From Phytoplasma sp. (lineage in GTDB: Bacteria; Bacillota_I; Bacilli_A; Acholeplasmatales; Acholeplasmataceae): DNA of 37,904 nt. Below are positions 1 through 8,300 of this stretch, in pieces (position 1 is the stretch's first letter; each line of letters opens with the position of its first letter). Location of the stretch: NCBI GenBank assembly GCA_012519065.1, contig JAAYQV010000086.1, positions 1 through 37,904 on the forward strand, in the 5' to 3' direction. The notes under the pieces were generated by a model. That model was not told the origin of the DNA and searched no databases. It was given only the letters and a program-made list of their open reading frames with translations. The translations under genes were made by a program, and so were the position numbers.

Positions 1-410
1 GCTGATGTATCGTATGAAAAAATAGTACCTGGTTTTTTATCTGGTTGTGTTGTAAAAAAACTTTCTAACCAAGAACCCTCACTTTTTTTATAAGTAGTTT
101 GCGTAAATGCCGTTTGCATGGTTAGTAAATCTTTGATCGTCATTTGATTAATAAAATCATCTTTGACCTTATAATCAAAATAATTTGTAATATAGTCAGT
201 TAGCTTAATTTTATTTTCGGTTACAAGTAAGCCGATTGCGACCATGGTCAAACTTTTTGAAATAGAGTACATACGGTGTAGTTGATTTTCATCATATGGA
301 TGCCAAAAAGCTTTGGAAACTATTTGATCTTTTTTAATCAAAAATAGTCCATCAACATTTAATTTTTGTTCTTCAATTTTTAAGTAAAAAGTCTTTAATA
401 TGTTTTCCAT
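1..410 (-). CDS. Serine beta-lactamase-fold hydrolase, N-terminal 136 residues (runs off the window)
   Basis: This gene starts with ATG at 410 and is cut by the window edge. The readable part resembles class C beta-lactamase/penicillin-binding esterases. The sequence MYSISKSLT at residues 47-55 supplies the S-x-x-K motif, with S49 as likely nucleophile and K52 as general base. The segment PGTIFSYDTS near residues 126-135 sits where the family has its Tyr motif. The Y-D-T form is a variant of the usual Y-x-N. The C-terminal HxG/KTG motif lies outside the window. No signal peptide is visible, so a cytoplasmic esterase or peptidase role is more likely than antibiotic hydrolysis. The SD is AGAGG, 5 nt before the ATG. 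A strong promoter lies at 442-470, and the recD2 terminator isolates the gene from upstream transcription. Substrate cannot be read from sequence. Confidence 0.8.
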   Translation of the reverse strand, partial: MENILKTFYLKIEEQKLNVDGLFLIKKDQIVSKAFWHPYDENQLHRMYSISKSLTMVAIGLLVTENKIKLTDYITNYFDYKVKDDFINQMTIKDLLTMQTAFTQTTYKKSEGSWLESFFTTQPDKKPGTIFSYDTS

Positions 411-441
411 TTTAACCTCTGAAACTGTAATTTCTAACTTG

Positions 442-470
442 ATATTAGCATATAAAAAGGAGTGAGTCAA
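442..470 (-). promoter_or_regulatory. Promoter of the serine hydrolase gene
   Basis: On the minus strand there is a -35 TTGACT (465-470) and a -10 TAATAT (442-447) separated by 17 nt. The -10 lies 31 nt upstream of the ATG at 410. This is close to the SigA consensus. Confidence 0.75.
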
Positions 471-498
471 TTAAATTTAGGTATTTTGTCGCTTTTTT

Positions 499-518
499 GT
501 GCTCGTGCACTTTCGTGC
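499..518. repeat. Alternating GTGC/GCAC half-sites at 8-nt spacing
   Basis: On the plus strand GTGC (499-502), GCAC (507-510) and GTGC (515-518) are separated by 4-nt spacers. The central unit can pair with either flank, giving two mutually exclusive 4-bp hairpins. On the minus strand one of them closes a GAAA tetraloop. The segment is unusually GC-rich for this window and lies between the recD2 terminator and the promoter of the serine hydrolase, about 30 bp beyond its -35. Function unknown. Confidence 0.4.
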
Positions 519-522
519 CTAT

Positions 523-549
523 AAAAAAAGAGTTTTTCACTCTTTTTTT
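523..549 (-). terminator. Rho-independent terminator of the recD2 operon
   Basis: An 11-bp perfect inverted repeat (523-533 with 539-549, 5-nt loop) has A7 on one arm and T7 on the other. It overlaps the recD2 stop codon at 548-550. The symmetry would let it work on either strand. Confidence 0.85.
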
Positions 550-2770
550 AAAAATCAAATGGCGTTATATCATCTTCTTCTTCTAATCCTTCTATTTTAT
601 CCAAATCATCTTCATAAGCTCTTAATCTATCCTTTAGAGTGGTTCTTCTTCTTTCAGACAATTGATTAGATGCAAAGGTTAATAAATTCATATCACCTAA
701 AATAAGTAAATATTTTTTAGCTCGTGTAATAGCCGTATAAATAAGTTCTTTTTTTAGCATATGTAAATATTGTCTAATAATTGGTAGGATAACAATCGGA
801 TACTCACTACCTTGTGATTTATGGATACTAATAGCGTATGCTAAATTAAGTTCTTCTAAATCTTGTTTATAGTATCTAATTTTATTTTCATCAAAAGATA
901 CTTCAATATATGGTTTATAATCTTTATCATATCCAAACTCTTTTACCAAACCAATATCACCATTCATGACTCCTTTTTCAGGGTCATTAACCAATTGAAT
1001 GACTTTATCATTTAAATAGTATGTTTTTTCTCCTAATGAGATAGAATTTTTGTCTGATTGAGGATTAAATTCTTTTTGAATCAGTTTATTAATTTCATCT
1101 ATTCCAATATCACCTTTATACATGGGAATTAAAATTTGAATATCATCAGTTAGACTATAACCTTTATTCATAGCGCCTTTAATTTGACCTACAATGGTTT
1201 CTTTGATTTCTTGAATACTACCTTTTTTAAAAAAAACATCATTATTAGTTCTTAAGTCCTCATACTGTAAATCTTGCCTATTGATGGCTTGTGCTAATGA
1301 GATGATATGTGAATCTTGAGCTTGCCTATGTATTTCATTTAATTTAACTACTGGTAGAACATTTGAAGCAATCAAATCACCTAAAACATTTCCAGGGCCT
1401 ACAGATGGTAGTTGATCTTCATCACCAACAATAATAACTTGTTGGTTCGTTCTAATCGCATCAAATAGTCTTTTAGCTAAGAAAATATCAATCATCGATG
1501 CTTCATCAATTATTAAAAGTTTTTCTCTTAAAGGATTGTCTGCCCCATAAGTAAAATGACCATCAAAATTATATCCAAGTTGTCTATGAATGGTTTGAGC
1601 TGGTAAGTCTAATAGTTCTTTCATTCTTTTTGAAGCTCTCCCGGTTGGGGCCATTAATGCTGCTTGAAGATTTTCTTTAAAATTAAGTCCATAGTAAAGT
1701 TGATAGACTTTGATGATCCCATCAATAATCGTTGTCTTTCCTGTTCCTGGACCTCCTGTAATAATAGTCATAGGATTTTTAAGCGCGGTTAGTATTGCGA
1801 GTTTTTGTTTTTCAGTGTATTGAATGCTTTTTTGTCTTTCTACAAAAGTAATCAAATCTTTTATTTTATTTTCATCAACTTCTAATGTATTATCTGTAGA
1901 TAAAGCTGCGATTTTAGCTGCTAACGCTACTTCTGTGTGGTAGATTAAGGTTAAAAAGTAAAAATCTTGTTCAAATATTACTTTATTTTCATTCATTAAT
2001 TTTTCTAAAGCGGAAGTGATTTCAAGTGGTTCATTTAATAATTGAGTAACTCCTTCTGCTAATTCTAGTTTTGTTGCGTATAAATGGCCTTGTTGAAATG
2101 CCATTGTTTCAAGCACATAAATGATGGCTGCTTTAATGCTTCTTTCATCAGAGTTTGTTAAACCAAATTTTTTAGCAACATCATGAGCTTTTAAAAAACC
2201 AAAACCTTCTATTTCATACATCAAACGGTAAGGATCTTCTTTTAATTTTTCAATTGAACGATCACCGTAAGCGTTTAGAAGTTTCATAGCAACTTTTGAA
2301 GTTAGTCCGTAACCATAAAGTTGAACTAATACTTCTTCTTGTTTTCTATTATCTAATATTTGATCATATAATCGTTTAGATCTGATAGGGTTTAATCCAA
2401 CTTCTTTTAAAATAGTGTGATTTGAAATGATTTTTTCAATTGCATCTTCTCCAAATGTTTCAACAATCTTTAAGGCTGTTTTAGGTCCAATTCCAGTAAA
2501 AAAAGAACTGGATAAATAATTAACCAATCCTATTTTACTTTGAATTTCTAATTGCTTAAAACTTTCTACTTTAAACTGTTGACCGTAAGTTGAATGAGTC
2601 ACCCACTGACCACTAAAAGCGTAAGTAACATCATCATTGAGTCTTGGGAAATAGCCCACGATTGTAACTATTTTTTGGTCTTCCTCTAATTCAATTTTTG
2701 CAATAGAATATCCATTATCTTCATTGTGAAATAAATATGACTTAAGACTTCCTGTAATTGTTTCTAGCAT
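548..2770 (-). CDS. recD2: RecD2-type 5'-3' DNA helicase
   Basis: This is a superfamily 1B helicase of the RecD2/YrrC type, acting in DNA repair and replication-fork processing without RecBC. In the 740-aa product the N-terminal region carries helix-hairpin-helix DNA-binding sequence (FFTGIGPKTA near residues 90-99). The helicase core then follows in order: Walker A GGPGTGKT (339-346), motif Ia APTGRASKRM, Walker B IIDEAS (around 420-425), motif III GDEDQLPSVGPG, motif V SIHKSQGSEYP and motif VI YTAITRAKK. Length is typical for RecD2. An in-frame ATG lies at 2782, overlapping the mnmA stop as TAATG, but it has no SD. The ATG at 2770 is preceded by GAGG at 6 nt, so I chose 2770. It is the last gene of nadD-nadE-mnmA-recD2 and ends in a terminator. 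Confidence 0.93.
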   Translation of the reverse strand: MLETITGSLKSYLFHNEDNGYSIAKIELEEDQKIVTIVGYFPRLNDDVTYAFSGQWVTHSTYGQQFKVESFKQLEIQSKIGLVNYLSSSFFTGIGPKTALKIVETFGEDAIEKIISNHTILKEVGLNPIRSKRLYDQILDNRKQEEVLVQLYGYGLTSKVAMKLLNAYGDRSIEKLKEDPYRLMYEIEGFGFLKAHDVAKKFGLTNSDERSIKAAIIYVLETMAFQQGHLYATKLELAEGVTQLLNEPLEITSALEKLMNENKVIFEQDFYFLTLIYHTEVALAAKIAALSTDNTLEVDENKIKDLITFVERQKSIQYTEKQKLAILTALKNPMTIITGGPGTGKTTIIDGIIKVYQLYYGLNFKENLQAALMAPTGRASKRMKELLDLPAQTIHRQLGYNFDGHFTYGADNPLREKLLIIDEASMIDIFLAKRLFDAIRTNQQVIIVGDEDQLPSVGPGNVLGDLIASNVLPVVKLNEIHRQAQDSHIISLAQAINRQDLQYEDLRTNNDVFFKKGSIQEIKETIVGQIKGAMNKGYSLTDDIQILIPMYKGDIGIDEINKLIQKEFNPQSDKNSISLGEKTYYLNDKVIQLVNDPEKGVMNGDIGLVKEFGYDKDYKPYIEVSFDENKIRYYKQDLEELNLAYAISIHKSQGSEYPIVILPIIRQYLHMLKKELIYTAITRAKKYLLILGDMNLLTFASNQLSERRRTTLKDRLRAYEDDLDKIEGLEEEDDITPFDF

Positions 2771-2781
2771 TTCAAACCTCA

Positions 2782-3918
2782 TTAACTATATTTTCTTTTA
2801 ACACCTTCAAAAAATACTTCGTTGATAAAACCTGACCCTAAACAAACATCTCCTTGATAAAAAGCACATACTTGTCCAGGAGTGACAGCTTTAATTTTTT
2901 GTGGATATTTAACTTTAATGGTTTGATCATCTAACCACTCAACAAATACATCTTGATCTGGTTGTCTATATCTAAATTTAGCTTTCATGTTTCCACTTAG
3001 CTTTGGTCCACGCCATTTAACCTCTGTAATGATTGCTTCATCACTAAATAAATATGGATGGTTATAGCCTGTTTCAACATAAAGAGTATTGGTTTCTAAA
3101 TCTTTCCCTACAACAAACCATGGTTCTTGGCCTTCTTTGCTTCCACCAATGCCTAATCCTTTTCTTTGTCCAATCGTATAGTTCATTAAACCAAAATGAG
3201 GTTTGATATAAGTACCATCTAATTTTCTCATATCGCCTTTTTGAGCAGGTAGGTAATTACTTAAAAACTCATTAAAATGTCTTTCACCGATAAAACAAAT
3301 ACCCGTAGAATCTTTTTTGGTTGCATTTGCTAAATTATTTTCTAAAGCTATTTTTCTTACCTCACTTTTATCTAAGTGACCGATAGGAAATAAAACGTTA
3401 CTTAATTGTTCTGTTTTTAATTGTGATAAAAAGTATGTTTGATCTTTATTTTTATCATGTCCCTTAATTAAAACAGGAGCCCCTTTTACAGAATGATCAA
3501 TTTGAGCATAATGGCCCATCGCTATATAATCAGGGTTAAATTTTTGTGCATAATCCACAAATGCTTTAAACTTAATTTCATTGTTACATAAAACATCTGG
3601 GTTTGGTGTCCTATTCTTTTTGTATTCATCAAGAAAATATTCAAAAACTCGATCCCAATATTGATCAATAAAATCAACTTTATGTAGTTTTATCCCCAAT
3701 TGTGTGGCTACTTTCAAGGCATCTTGATAATCTTTTTCTTGTTCACACATATCATCATTTGCTGTTGGATTACCTTTAATATCGGCATTAGTGGCACTAT
3801 CCCAGTTACGCATGAAAACACCTTCAACATCATAACCTTGTTTTAAAAGAAGCAATGCTGATACACTACTATCCACGCCACCTGATAATCCTAATAATAC
3901 TTTTTTCTTTTTACTCAT
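2782..3918 (-). CDS. mnmA: tRNA-specific 2-thiouridylase MnmA
   Basis: MnmA adds sulfur at C2 of the wobble uridine (U34) in Lys, Glu and Gln tRNAs, using ATP and a persulfide relay. The 378-aa product has the PP-loop GLSGGVDSS at residues 10-18. It has both catalytic cysteines in their family contexts: C111 in NPDVLCNNEIKF and C208 in TGICFIGERHF. Length and motif order match full-length MnmA. The start at 3918 follows MSKKKK and a weak SD-like GTGATG. The nadE stop lies only 6 nt upstream. Its stop overlaps the alternative recD2 ATG by 1 nt, so the four genes are likely co-transcribed. In Firmicutes a cysteine desulfurase often sits next to mnmA, but none is present here. Confidence 0.96.
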   Translation of the reverse strand: MSKKKKVLLGLSGGVDSSVSALLLLKQGYDVEGVFMRNWDSATNADIKGNPTANDDMCEQEKDYQDALKVATQLGIKLHKVDFIDQYWDRVFEYFLDEYKKNRTPNPDVLCNNEIKFKAFVDYAQKFNPDYIAMGHYAQIDHSVKGAPVLIKGHDKNKDQTYFLSQLKTEQLSNVLFPIGHLDKSEVRKIALENNLANATKKDSTGICFIGERHFNEFLSNYLPAQKGDMRKLDGTYIKPHFGLMNYTIGQRKGLGIGGSKEGQEPWFVVGKDLETNTLYVETGYNHPYLFSDEAIITEVKWRGPKLSGNMKAKFRYRQPDQDVFVEWLDDQTIKVKYPQKIKAVTPGQVCAFYQGDVCLGSGFINEVFFEGVKRKYS

Positions 3919-3924
3919 TTTTCA

Positions 3925-5772
3925 TCACTTTCTTTTAATATCGCTTGGTAACCTTAATTCTCCTCTTGGAGATAAACTTACTTGTAATATTTTTGGTCCT
4001 TCAGGCATTGACTGTCTTTTGAATTGTTGACTATAAAAACGTTTGAAAAATCTTTCAACATATTCAAATGATTCTTTTATTGTCATGTTAAAAGCTTTTG
4101 CCAATAACCATTCTATTTTTTGTTTGCTGGCTCCATTAACCAAATAATGATATAAGATAAAATCATTAATTTCATATGAACCAACGGTTTCTTCTGTTAT
4201 TTGTTCTTCTTTTAGTTCTGGTGAAATAGGTGCTTGACATATGCTTGTTAAAATATCTTTAACCTGCTTAAATTCATTTTCAGCATAATATTGAACTAAC
4301 TGTCTTACCCATGTTTTAGTCACACCAGCATTGATATTGTACATACTCATATGATCGCCATTAAATGTCATCCAACCTAAAGCTATTTCAGACATATCAC
4401 CAGTCCCTAAGACAAAACCATTATATTTATTTGCTAGATTCATTAAAAATAACGTTCTTATACGTGCTTGAGTGTTTTCATAAGTGATATCTTCTTCTTT
4501 GTGTTCTATTGTTTCTAAGTGTTGATTGACAGCTTTTTCAATTGGAATCATCATAGATGTGATTTGTAGTTTTTCCATTAAATCTAGGGCATCGTTTTTG
4601 CTTCTTTTTGAAGTTGGCTTTGCAGGCATAGTTACACCAATGATCTCTTTAGGATCTCTTTTTAATTCTTTCATTGCTCTTACGGCAGTTAAAAGAGCCA
4701 AAGTTGAGTCTAATCCACCTGAAATGCCAATAATGATTTTAAGATTTGGATTACTTTTAAGTTTAGTTTTTAAAGCCTCTGTTTGAATCTTGCTAGCTAA
4801 AATAACTTCTTCTTGTTGATTAACCTTAGGAATAAATGGGGTTTGATCTATTTTTTCTTCAAAGAAAAAGTCTGTTGTTTCATTTATTAAAAATTTTGAA
4901 ATCAAATAATCATGTTCATAATATTTTTTTTGATCTGCGTAAGTAGAATCAATTCTTCTTTGATGTTTGATACTATCAATATCCACATCAACAACCAAAG
5001 ATACATCTTGATTGAAAAAATCTTTTTCACCAATAACTTCACCTAACACAGCAGCGATTTTATGGTTAGAATAAACTAAGTCTGTCGTCGATTCTGTTAC
5101 GCCACTGCTGGTATAAAAGTATCCACTAAACTGTTTTCTAGAATGTTCCATTACCGTATTTCTTCTAGTGGTTGGTTTTTTAATATGTTCTGTTGAAGCA
5201 GATAAATTAAACAATAAGTGTGCACCATTTAAAGCCATTAAATCACTAGGCGCATAAGATGTCCACATATCCTGACAAACTTCTACACCTAAGACTAAAT
5301 CGTGTTTGTCATTAACAAATAAAATATCGCCAAAGTTTACTTTTTGGTTTAATACATTTATTTGTTTTGATTTTAAAATATTACCTGAGTGAAACCATCT
5401 TTTTTCATAAAACTCTTTATAGTTAGGAATAAACTTTTTTGGTACAATGCCTAGTATTTTTTGTTGCTGGATGATTGCAGCAACATTAAATAAAATACCA
5501 TCAACTAATAATGGTAACCCAATCATATAAACACCTTGATAAGTTGTTTTTTCTAAAATATGAGCCAGCGCTTTTAAAACATCATCTAAAAAAGCCTTCT
5601 CATAAAATAAATCTCCTGCTGTATATCCACTTAATGTTAATTCTGGAAATAAAGCAATACTCGCTTTACTATGATTAAGTAAAGAAATGACTTCAGATGC
5701 ATTTTCCATTGGATTTCCAATGGTTAAATTGGGTGTAAACATTTCAATTTTTATAAATCCATTTTGATACAT
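3925..5772 (-). CDS. nadE: Glutamine-dependent NAD+ synthetase
   Basis: This enzyme converts nicotinate adenine dinucleotide to NAD+ using ammonia released from glutamine. The 615-aa product is the two-domain, glutamine-dependent form. The N-terminal nitrilase-fold glutaminase has the E-K-C triad visible as E44 (FPELTLSGY), K118 (IPNYKEFYEKRWF) and C166 (GVEVCQDMW). The C-terminal synthetase has the P-loop SGGLDS at 351-356. The SD AGGTGA is contributed by the last codons of nadD, which ends 4 nt before this start. The pairing of nadD and nadE puts two consecutive NAD steps in one transcript. Confidence 0.96.
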   Translation of the reverse strand: MYQNGFIKIEMFTPNLTIGNPMENASEVISLLNHSKASIALFPELTLSGYTAGDLFYEKAFLDDVLKALAHILEKTTYQGVYMIGLPLLVDGILFNVAAIIQQQKILGIVPKKFIPNYKEFYEKRWFHSGNILKSKQINVLNQKVNFGDILFVNDKHDLVLGVEVCQDMWTSYAPSDLMALNGAHLLFNLSASTEHIKKPTTRRNTVMEHSRKQFSGYFYTSSGVTESTTDLVYSNHKIAAVLGEVIGEKDFFNQDVSLVVDVDIDSIKHQRRIDSTYADQKKYYEHDYLISKFLINETTDFFFEEKIDQTPFIPKVNQQEEVILASKIQTEALKTKLKSNPNLKIIIGISGGLDSTLALLTAVRAMKELKRDPKEIIGVTMPAKPTSKRSKNDALDLMEKLQITSMMIPIEKAVNQHLETIEHKEEDITYENTQARIRTLFLMNLANKYNGFVLGTGDMSEIALGWMTFNGDHMSMYNINAGVTKTWVRQLVQYYAENEFKQVKDILTSICQAPISPELKEEQITEETVGSYEINDFILYHYLVNGASKQKIEWLLAKAFNMTIKESFEYVERFFKRFYSQQFKRQSMPEGPKILQVSLSPRGELRLPSDIKRK

Positions 5773-5776
5773 ACAA

Positions 5777-6337
5777 TCACCTACTATATAGATTTTCTTT
5801 TTTAATATATTGATAGACTTCTTCTAATAAATCATTTTGATGTTCATCTATATTCTTTCTAATTTGAGTTGAGGAAATGACCGATTCATATTGTATAAAA
5901 CGAGCTTTAATCATCAAATCATCATATTGATTCACATTCATTAAATAATTAGGTCTAGACACCACGATAAACTCATAATCTCTAATTAATCTTTCATAGT
6001 CTATCCATTGATTTAAATCATCATATTGATCCGCTCCAATCAATAAGACTAGTTTTTGATTATCATATTGTTTTTTAAGTGTGTCTAAACTATTAACCGT
6101 TCCTTTAAAACTTTCATTTTCCTCTAATTTACTGATAGTGATGAATGGCAATTTTTCTTGCATTAATTCAAGCATCTTGACTCTATGGTCAAAAGAAATC
6201 AATTCTTTCTTTTGATATTTATTACCTACTGGCAATAAAATAAAAGCTTCAGGCTTGAAGATATCATGAACTATTTTAATTATTTCGTAATGTGCTTTTG
6301 TGGGTGGATTAAAGGCACCACCATATATAATTATCAT
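5777..6337 (-). CDS. nadD: Nicotinate-mononucleotide adenylyltransferase
   Basis: NadD transfers AMP from ATP to nicotinate mononucleotide to make NaAD, the substrate of the adjacent nadE product. The 186-aa protein opens with the nucleotidyltransferase signature GGAFNPPTKAH (6-16), including the HxGH-like site. It carries the C-terminal SSTQIR motif near 155-160 that binds ATP phosphates. Length is normal for NadD. The YqeK HD-domain gene that often follows nadD in Firmicutes is absent, and nadE follows instead. The SD is GGTGAT just before the ATG. It is the first gene of nadD-nadE-mnmA-recD2 and diverges from the Fur-family gene. Confidence 0.95.
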   Translation of the reverse strand: MIIIYGGAFNPPTKAHYEIIKIVHDIFKPEAFILLPVGNKYQKKELISFDHRVKMLELMQEKLPFITISKLEENESFKGTVNSLDTLKKQYDNQKLVLLIGADQYDDLNQWIDYERLIRDYEFIVVSRPNYLMNVNQYDDLMIKARFIQYESVISSTQIRKNIDEHQNDLLEEVYQYIKKENLYSR

Positions 6338-6352
6338 ATCATCACCAATATT

Positions 6353-6361
6353 ATTATAACA
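6353..6361 (-). promoter_or_regulatory. Extended -10 of the nadD operon promoter
   Basis: The minus strand reads TGTTATAAT, a TGn extended -10, 16 nt upstream of the nadD ATG. No good -35 stands 17 nt upstream (AAGTAA). An overlapping TATATAAT just upstream is an alternative -10. Confidence 0.5.
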
Positions 6362-6394
6362 TTATATAAGCTTTATTACTTAGTAAATGTTTTT

Positions 6395-6423
6395 TTGGCA
6401 TATTTTTTTATTTTATGTATAAT
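6395..6423 (+). promoter_or_regulatory. Promoter of the Fur-family gene with overlapping tandem repeat
   Basis: A -35 TTGGCA (6395-6400) and a -10 TATAAT (6418-6423) are separated by 17 nt. The 11-mer TTATGTATAAT occurs at 6413-6423 and again at 6426-6436, a period of 13 nt. The second copy gives a second possible -10 (6431-6436). The region 6417-6431 also matches 10 of 14 informative positions of the PerR-box consensus (7-1-7 inverted repeat), which suggests autoregulation. Confidence 0.65.
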
Positions 6424-6462
6424 AGTTATGTATAATTAATATATATTAGAAAAAGAGGGCTA

Positions 6463-6900
6463 ATGATGAAAGAAAAAGACTACTCTAAATTCTTCTCACA
6501 TTTAGATCTTAAAGATTTCAGATTAACAAGTGCTAGAAAAGCTTTATTAGATGTTTTAGAACACGATCATTTAACATTTAAAACCATTTTAGAAAGACTC
6601 ACTGAAAAAGGATTTTCTAACGTGGCTACACTTTATAATAATTTGGATTTTTTTGTTCAAAATAAAGTTGTGATGGAATTAAAAATTGATGGCGAAATTT
6701 ATTATGATATTGCGAATAACAATCCTAATCATAATCATGATAGTCACATACATATTGTTTATAAAGATAAAGATAAAAATCCTCTTTATATTACTGAAAC
6801 CCAGGAAAAAAGTTTGTTTGATGTCATAAGTTCTCATCCATTATTTGAAAATGAAGAACTTGAATACATTCAAATGGTAGTTTCTGTTGTGAAAAAATAA
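6463..6900 (+). CDS. Fur-family transcriptional regulator without cysteines
   Basis: This 145-aa protein has Fur/PerR-like architecture: an N-terminal winged helix with recognition helix NVATLYNNLDFF (53-64), a hinge, then a dimerisation domain. It contains no cysteine, so both CxxC structural-zinc motifs found in most PerR, Fur and Zur proteins are missing. The usual His-rich metal segment is present as H90, H92, H95 and H97 (NHNHDSHIHIV). It is therefore a divergent metal or peroxide sensor, and I cannot say which metal. A start at 6463 or at the adjacent ATG 6466 is possible. The SD AGAGGG favours 6466 slightly by spacing. It diverges from nadD and is followed by a bidirectional terminator shared with mgsA. 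Confidence 0.85.
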   Translation: MMKEKDYSKFFSHLDLKDFRLTSARKALLDVLEHDHLTFKTILERLTEKGFSNVATLYNNLDFFVQNKVVMELKIDGEIYYDIANNNPNHNHDSHIHIVYKDKDKNPLYITETQEKSLFDVISSHPLFENEELEYIQMVVSVVKK

Positions 6901-6910
6901 TAAGTATAAG

Positions 6911-6957
6911 AAAAAGTTTTACATGTAGACCTAAGTCTTTATGTAAAACTTTTTTTT
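6911..6957. terminator. Bidirectional terminator between the Fur-family gene and mgsA
   Basis: A 14-bp perfect stem (6911-6924 with 6941-6954) is topped by an inner 4-bp stem AGAC/GTCT (6927-6930, 6935-6938). An A-tract on the left and T-tract on the right suit termination from both convergent genes. Confidence 0.9.
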
Positions 6958-7321
6958 AATTTGAAAGGTGCTCTATAAATAATTTGGCACTTTCTAAGTT
7001 AGTTGCTAAAGGGATTTCATATAAATCACAAAGACGCAATAAAGCATTGACATCTGGCTCATGAGGTTGTGCCGTTAGTGGATCTCTAAAAAAGATAACC
7101 ACATCTAGTTGCTGATTAGCGACCATCGAACCAATTTCTTGGTCGCCCCCTAATGGTCCAGATTTTTTTCTATGGATATTTAATCCGGTTGCTTCTATTA
7201 ATAATTTACCAGTAGTTCCCGTTGCATATAAAACATGTCTTTTAAAAACTTCTTTATGTTCAGATATAAAGTTAATTAATTGTTCTTTTTTCTTATCATG
7301 AGCGATTAATGCAATATTCAT
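6956..7321 (-). CDS. mgsA: Methylglyoxal synthase
   Basis: MgsA converts dihydroxyacetone phosphate to methylglyoxal and phosphate, a glycolytic bypass that recycles phosphate when sugar phosphates accumulate. The 121-aa product matches the family throughout: ATGTTGKLL (33-41), [11 protein letters not shown] with the catalytic aspartate D60, FFRDPL with D80, then H87 and D90 in QPHEPD. I start at the ATG at 7321, which has a strong SD (AAGGAGGAG). The reading frame stays open further upstream without support. It lies 10 nt after the rsmH stop, so the two share a transcript, and it ends at a bidirectional terminator. Confidence 0.95.
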   Translation of the reverse strand: MNIALIAHDKKKEQLINFISEHKEVFKRHVLYATGTTGKLLIEATGLNIHRKKSGPLGGDQEIGSMVANQQLDVVIFFRDPLTAQPHEPDVNALLRLCDLYEIPLATNLESAKLFIEHLSN

Positions 7322-7331
7322 AGACTCCTCC

Positions 7332-8231
7332 TTAATTTTTTTCAGCAACCCTAAGTTTTGCTGATCGACTTCTTGTATTTTCTTCTAACTCCGCTTCAGA
7401 AGGTAAAATAGCTTTTCTAGTGATGACCTTTAATGCTGTTTTTGGCAATTGAATGATTGGCAATCCCTTTGGAATATCTACTTGGCTATGTTCTTTAAAA
7501 AAATGTTTAACCATTCTGTCTTCTAAAGAATGGAAACTAATTAAAGCCATTCTTCCTTGTGGTTTTAAAAGCTCTAAACTTTGCTCCAACGCTTTTTTTA
7601 AAACATCTAACTCTTGATTAACTTCTATTCTTAAAGCTTGAAAAACTCTTTTTGAACTATGCCCTTTTTGATTGCCTTTAAATTTATCTGTAATACGTAC
7701 CAAATCAAAAGTCGTTTCTAAAGGTCTTCTTTTAATAATTTCTGAGGCAATTTTCACAGCATTTTTTTCTTCACCATAAATCCAAAAGATATCTCTTAAC
7801 TGTTCAAATGTATAGGTGTTGACTATTTCTTTGGCACTAATTCTATCATTTTGATTCATTCTCATATCTAAAGGTTTATCTACCAAATAACTAAATCCTC
7901 TATCTGCATCATCAATTTGAAATGAAGATAACCCTAAGTCAAATATGATACCATCAATCTGTGAAATATTTTCTTCGTTCAATTTTTCTTTTAAATATGC
8001 AAAATTTGAATGAATGATTTTAAAATTTGAATATTTTGATAATCTTTCAGTAGCTTTTTTAATTGCAAAAGCGTCTTGATCAAAGGCATATAAAAAGCCA
8101 TCCGTTAGTTTTTCTAAAATAGCCTCGCTATGCCCACCGCCACCTAGCGTTGCGTCCACATAAATGCCTTTAGGGTTGATGTTTAAATATTCAATCGTCT
8201 CATTTTTTAATACGGTCACGTGTTTAAGCAT
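7332..8231 (-). CDS. rsmH: 16S rRNA (cytosine-1402-N4)-methyltransferase
   Basis: RsmH (MraW) N4-methylates C1402 in the decoding centre of 16S rRNA using S-adenosylmethionine. The 299-aa product begins MLKHVTVL as usual for the family and has the SAM-binding ATLGGGGHS (27-35). It also shows the conserved [24 protein letters not shown] and [14 protein letters not shown] segments. A GTG at 8240 is in frame, but the ATG at 8231 matches family N-termini and has the SD AAGGTG, so I use it. In most Firmicutes rsmH sits in the mraZ-rsmH-ftsL division cluster. Here no division or wall gene accompanies it, consistent with a wall-less lineage. It is co-transcribed with mgsA. Confidence 0.96.
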   Translation of the reverse strand: MLKHVTVLKNETIEYLNINPKGIYVDATLGGGGHSEAILEKLTDGFLYAFDQDAFAIKKATERLSKYSNFKIIHSNFAYLKEKLNEENISQIDGIIFDLGLSSFQIDDADRGFSYLVDKPLDMRMNQNDRISAKEIVNTYTFEQLRDIFWIYGEEKNAVKIASEIIKRRPLETTFDLVRITDKFKGNQKGHSSKRVFQALRIEVNQELDVLKKALEQSLELLKPQGRMALISFHSLEDRMVKHFFKEHSQVDIPKGLPIIQLPKTALKVITRKAILPSEAELEENTRSRSAKLRVAEKN

Positions 8232-8255
8232 GTTTCTCACCTTATCCTTATTTAA

Positions 8256-8264
8256 ATTATATCA
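8256..8264 (-). promoter_or_regulatory. Extended -10 of the rsmH-mgsA promoter
   Basis: The minus strand reads TGATATAAT about 25 nt upstream of the rsmH ATG. The -35 position 17 nt upstream (ATTATT) is weak and falls inside the rpoZ terminator. Confidence 0.6.
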
Positions 8265-8270
8265 TGATTA

Positions 8271-8300
8271 GAAAAAAAAATAATGCATTCCTGCATTATT
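8271..8300 (-). terminator. Terminator after rpoZ
   Basis: A 9-bp perfect stem (8279-8287 with 8292-8300, loop TTCC) is followed on the minus strand by a U-tract from the nine A residues at 8272-8280. It overlaps the rpoZ stop codon. Confidence 0.88.

Noticed and set aside
6338-6375. PerR/Fur box in the nadD leader
   Set aside because: The AT-rich sequence gives poor matches to the 7-1-7 inverted repeat once aligned base by base.
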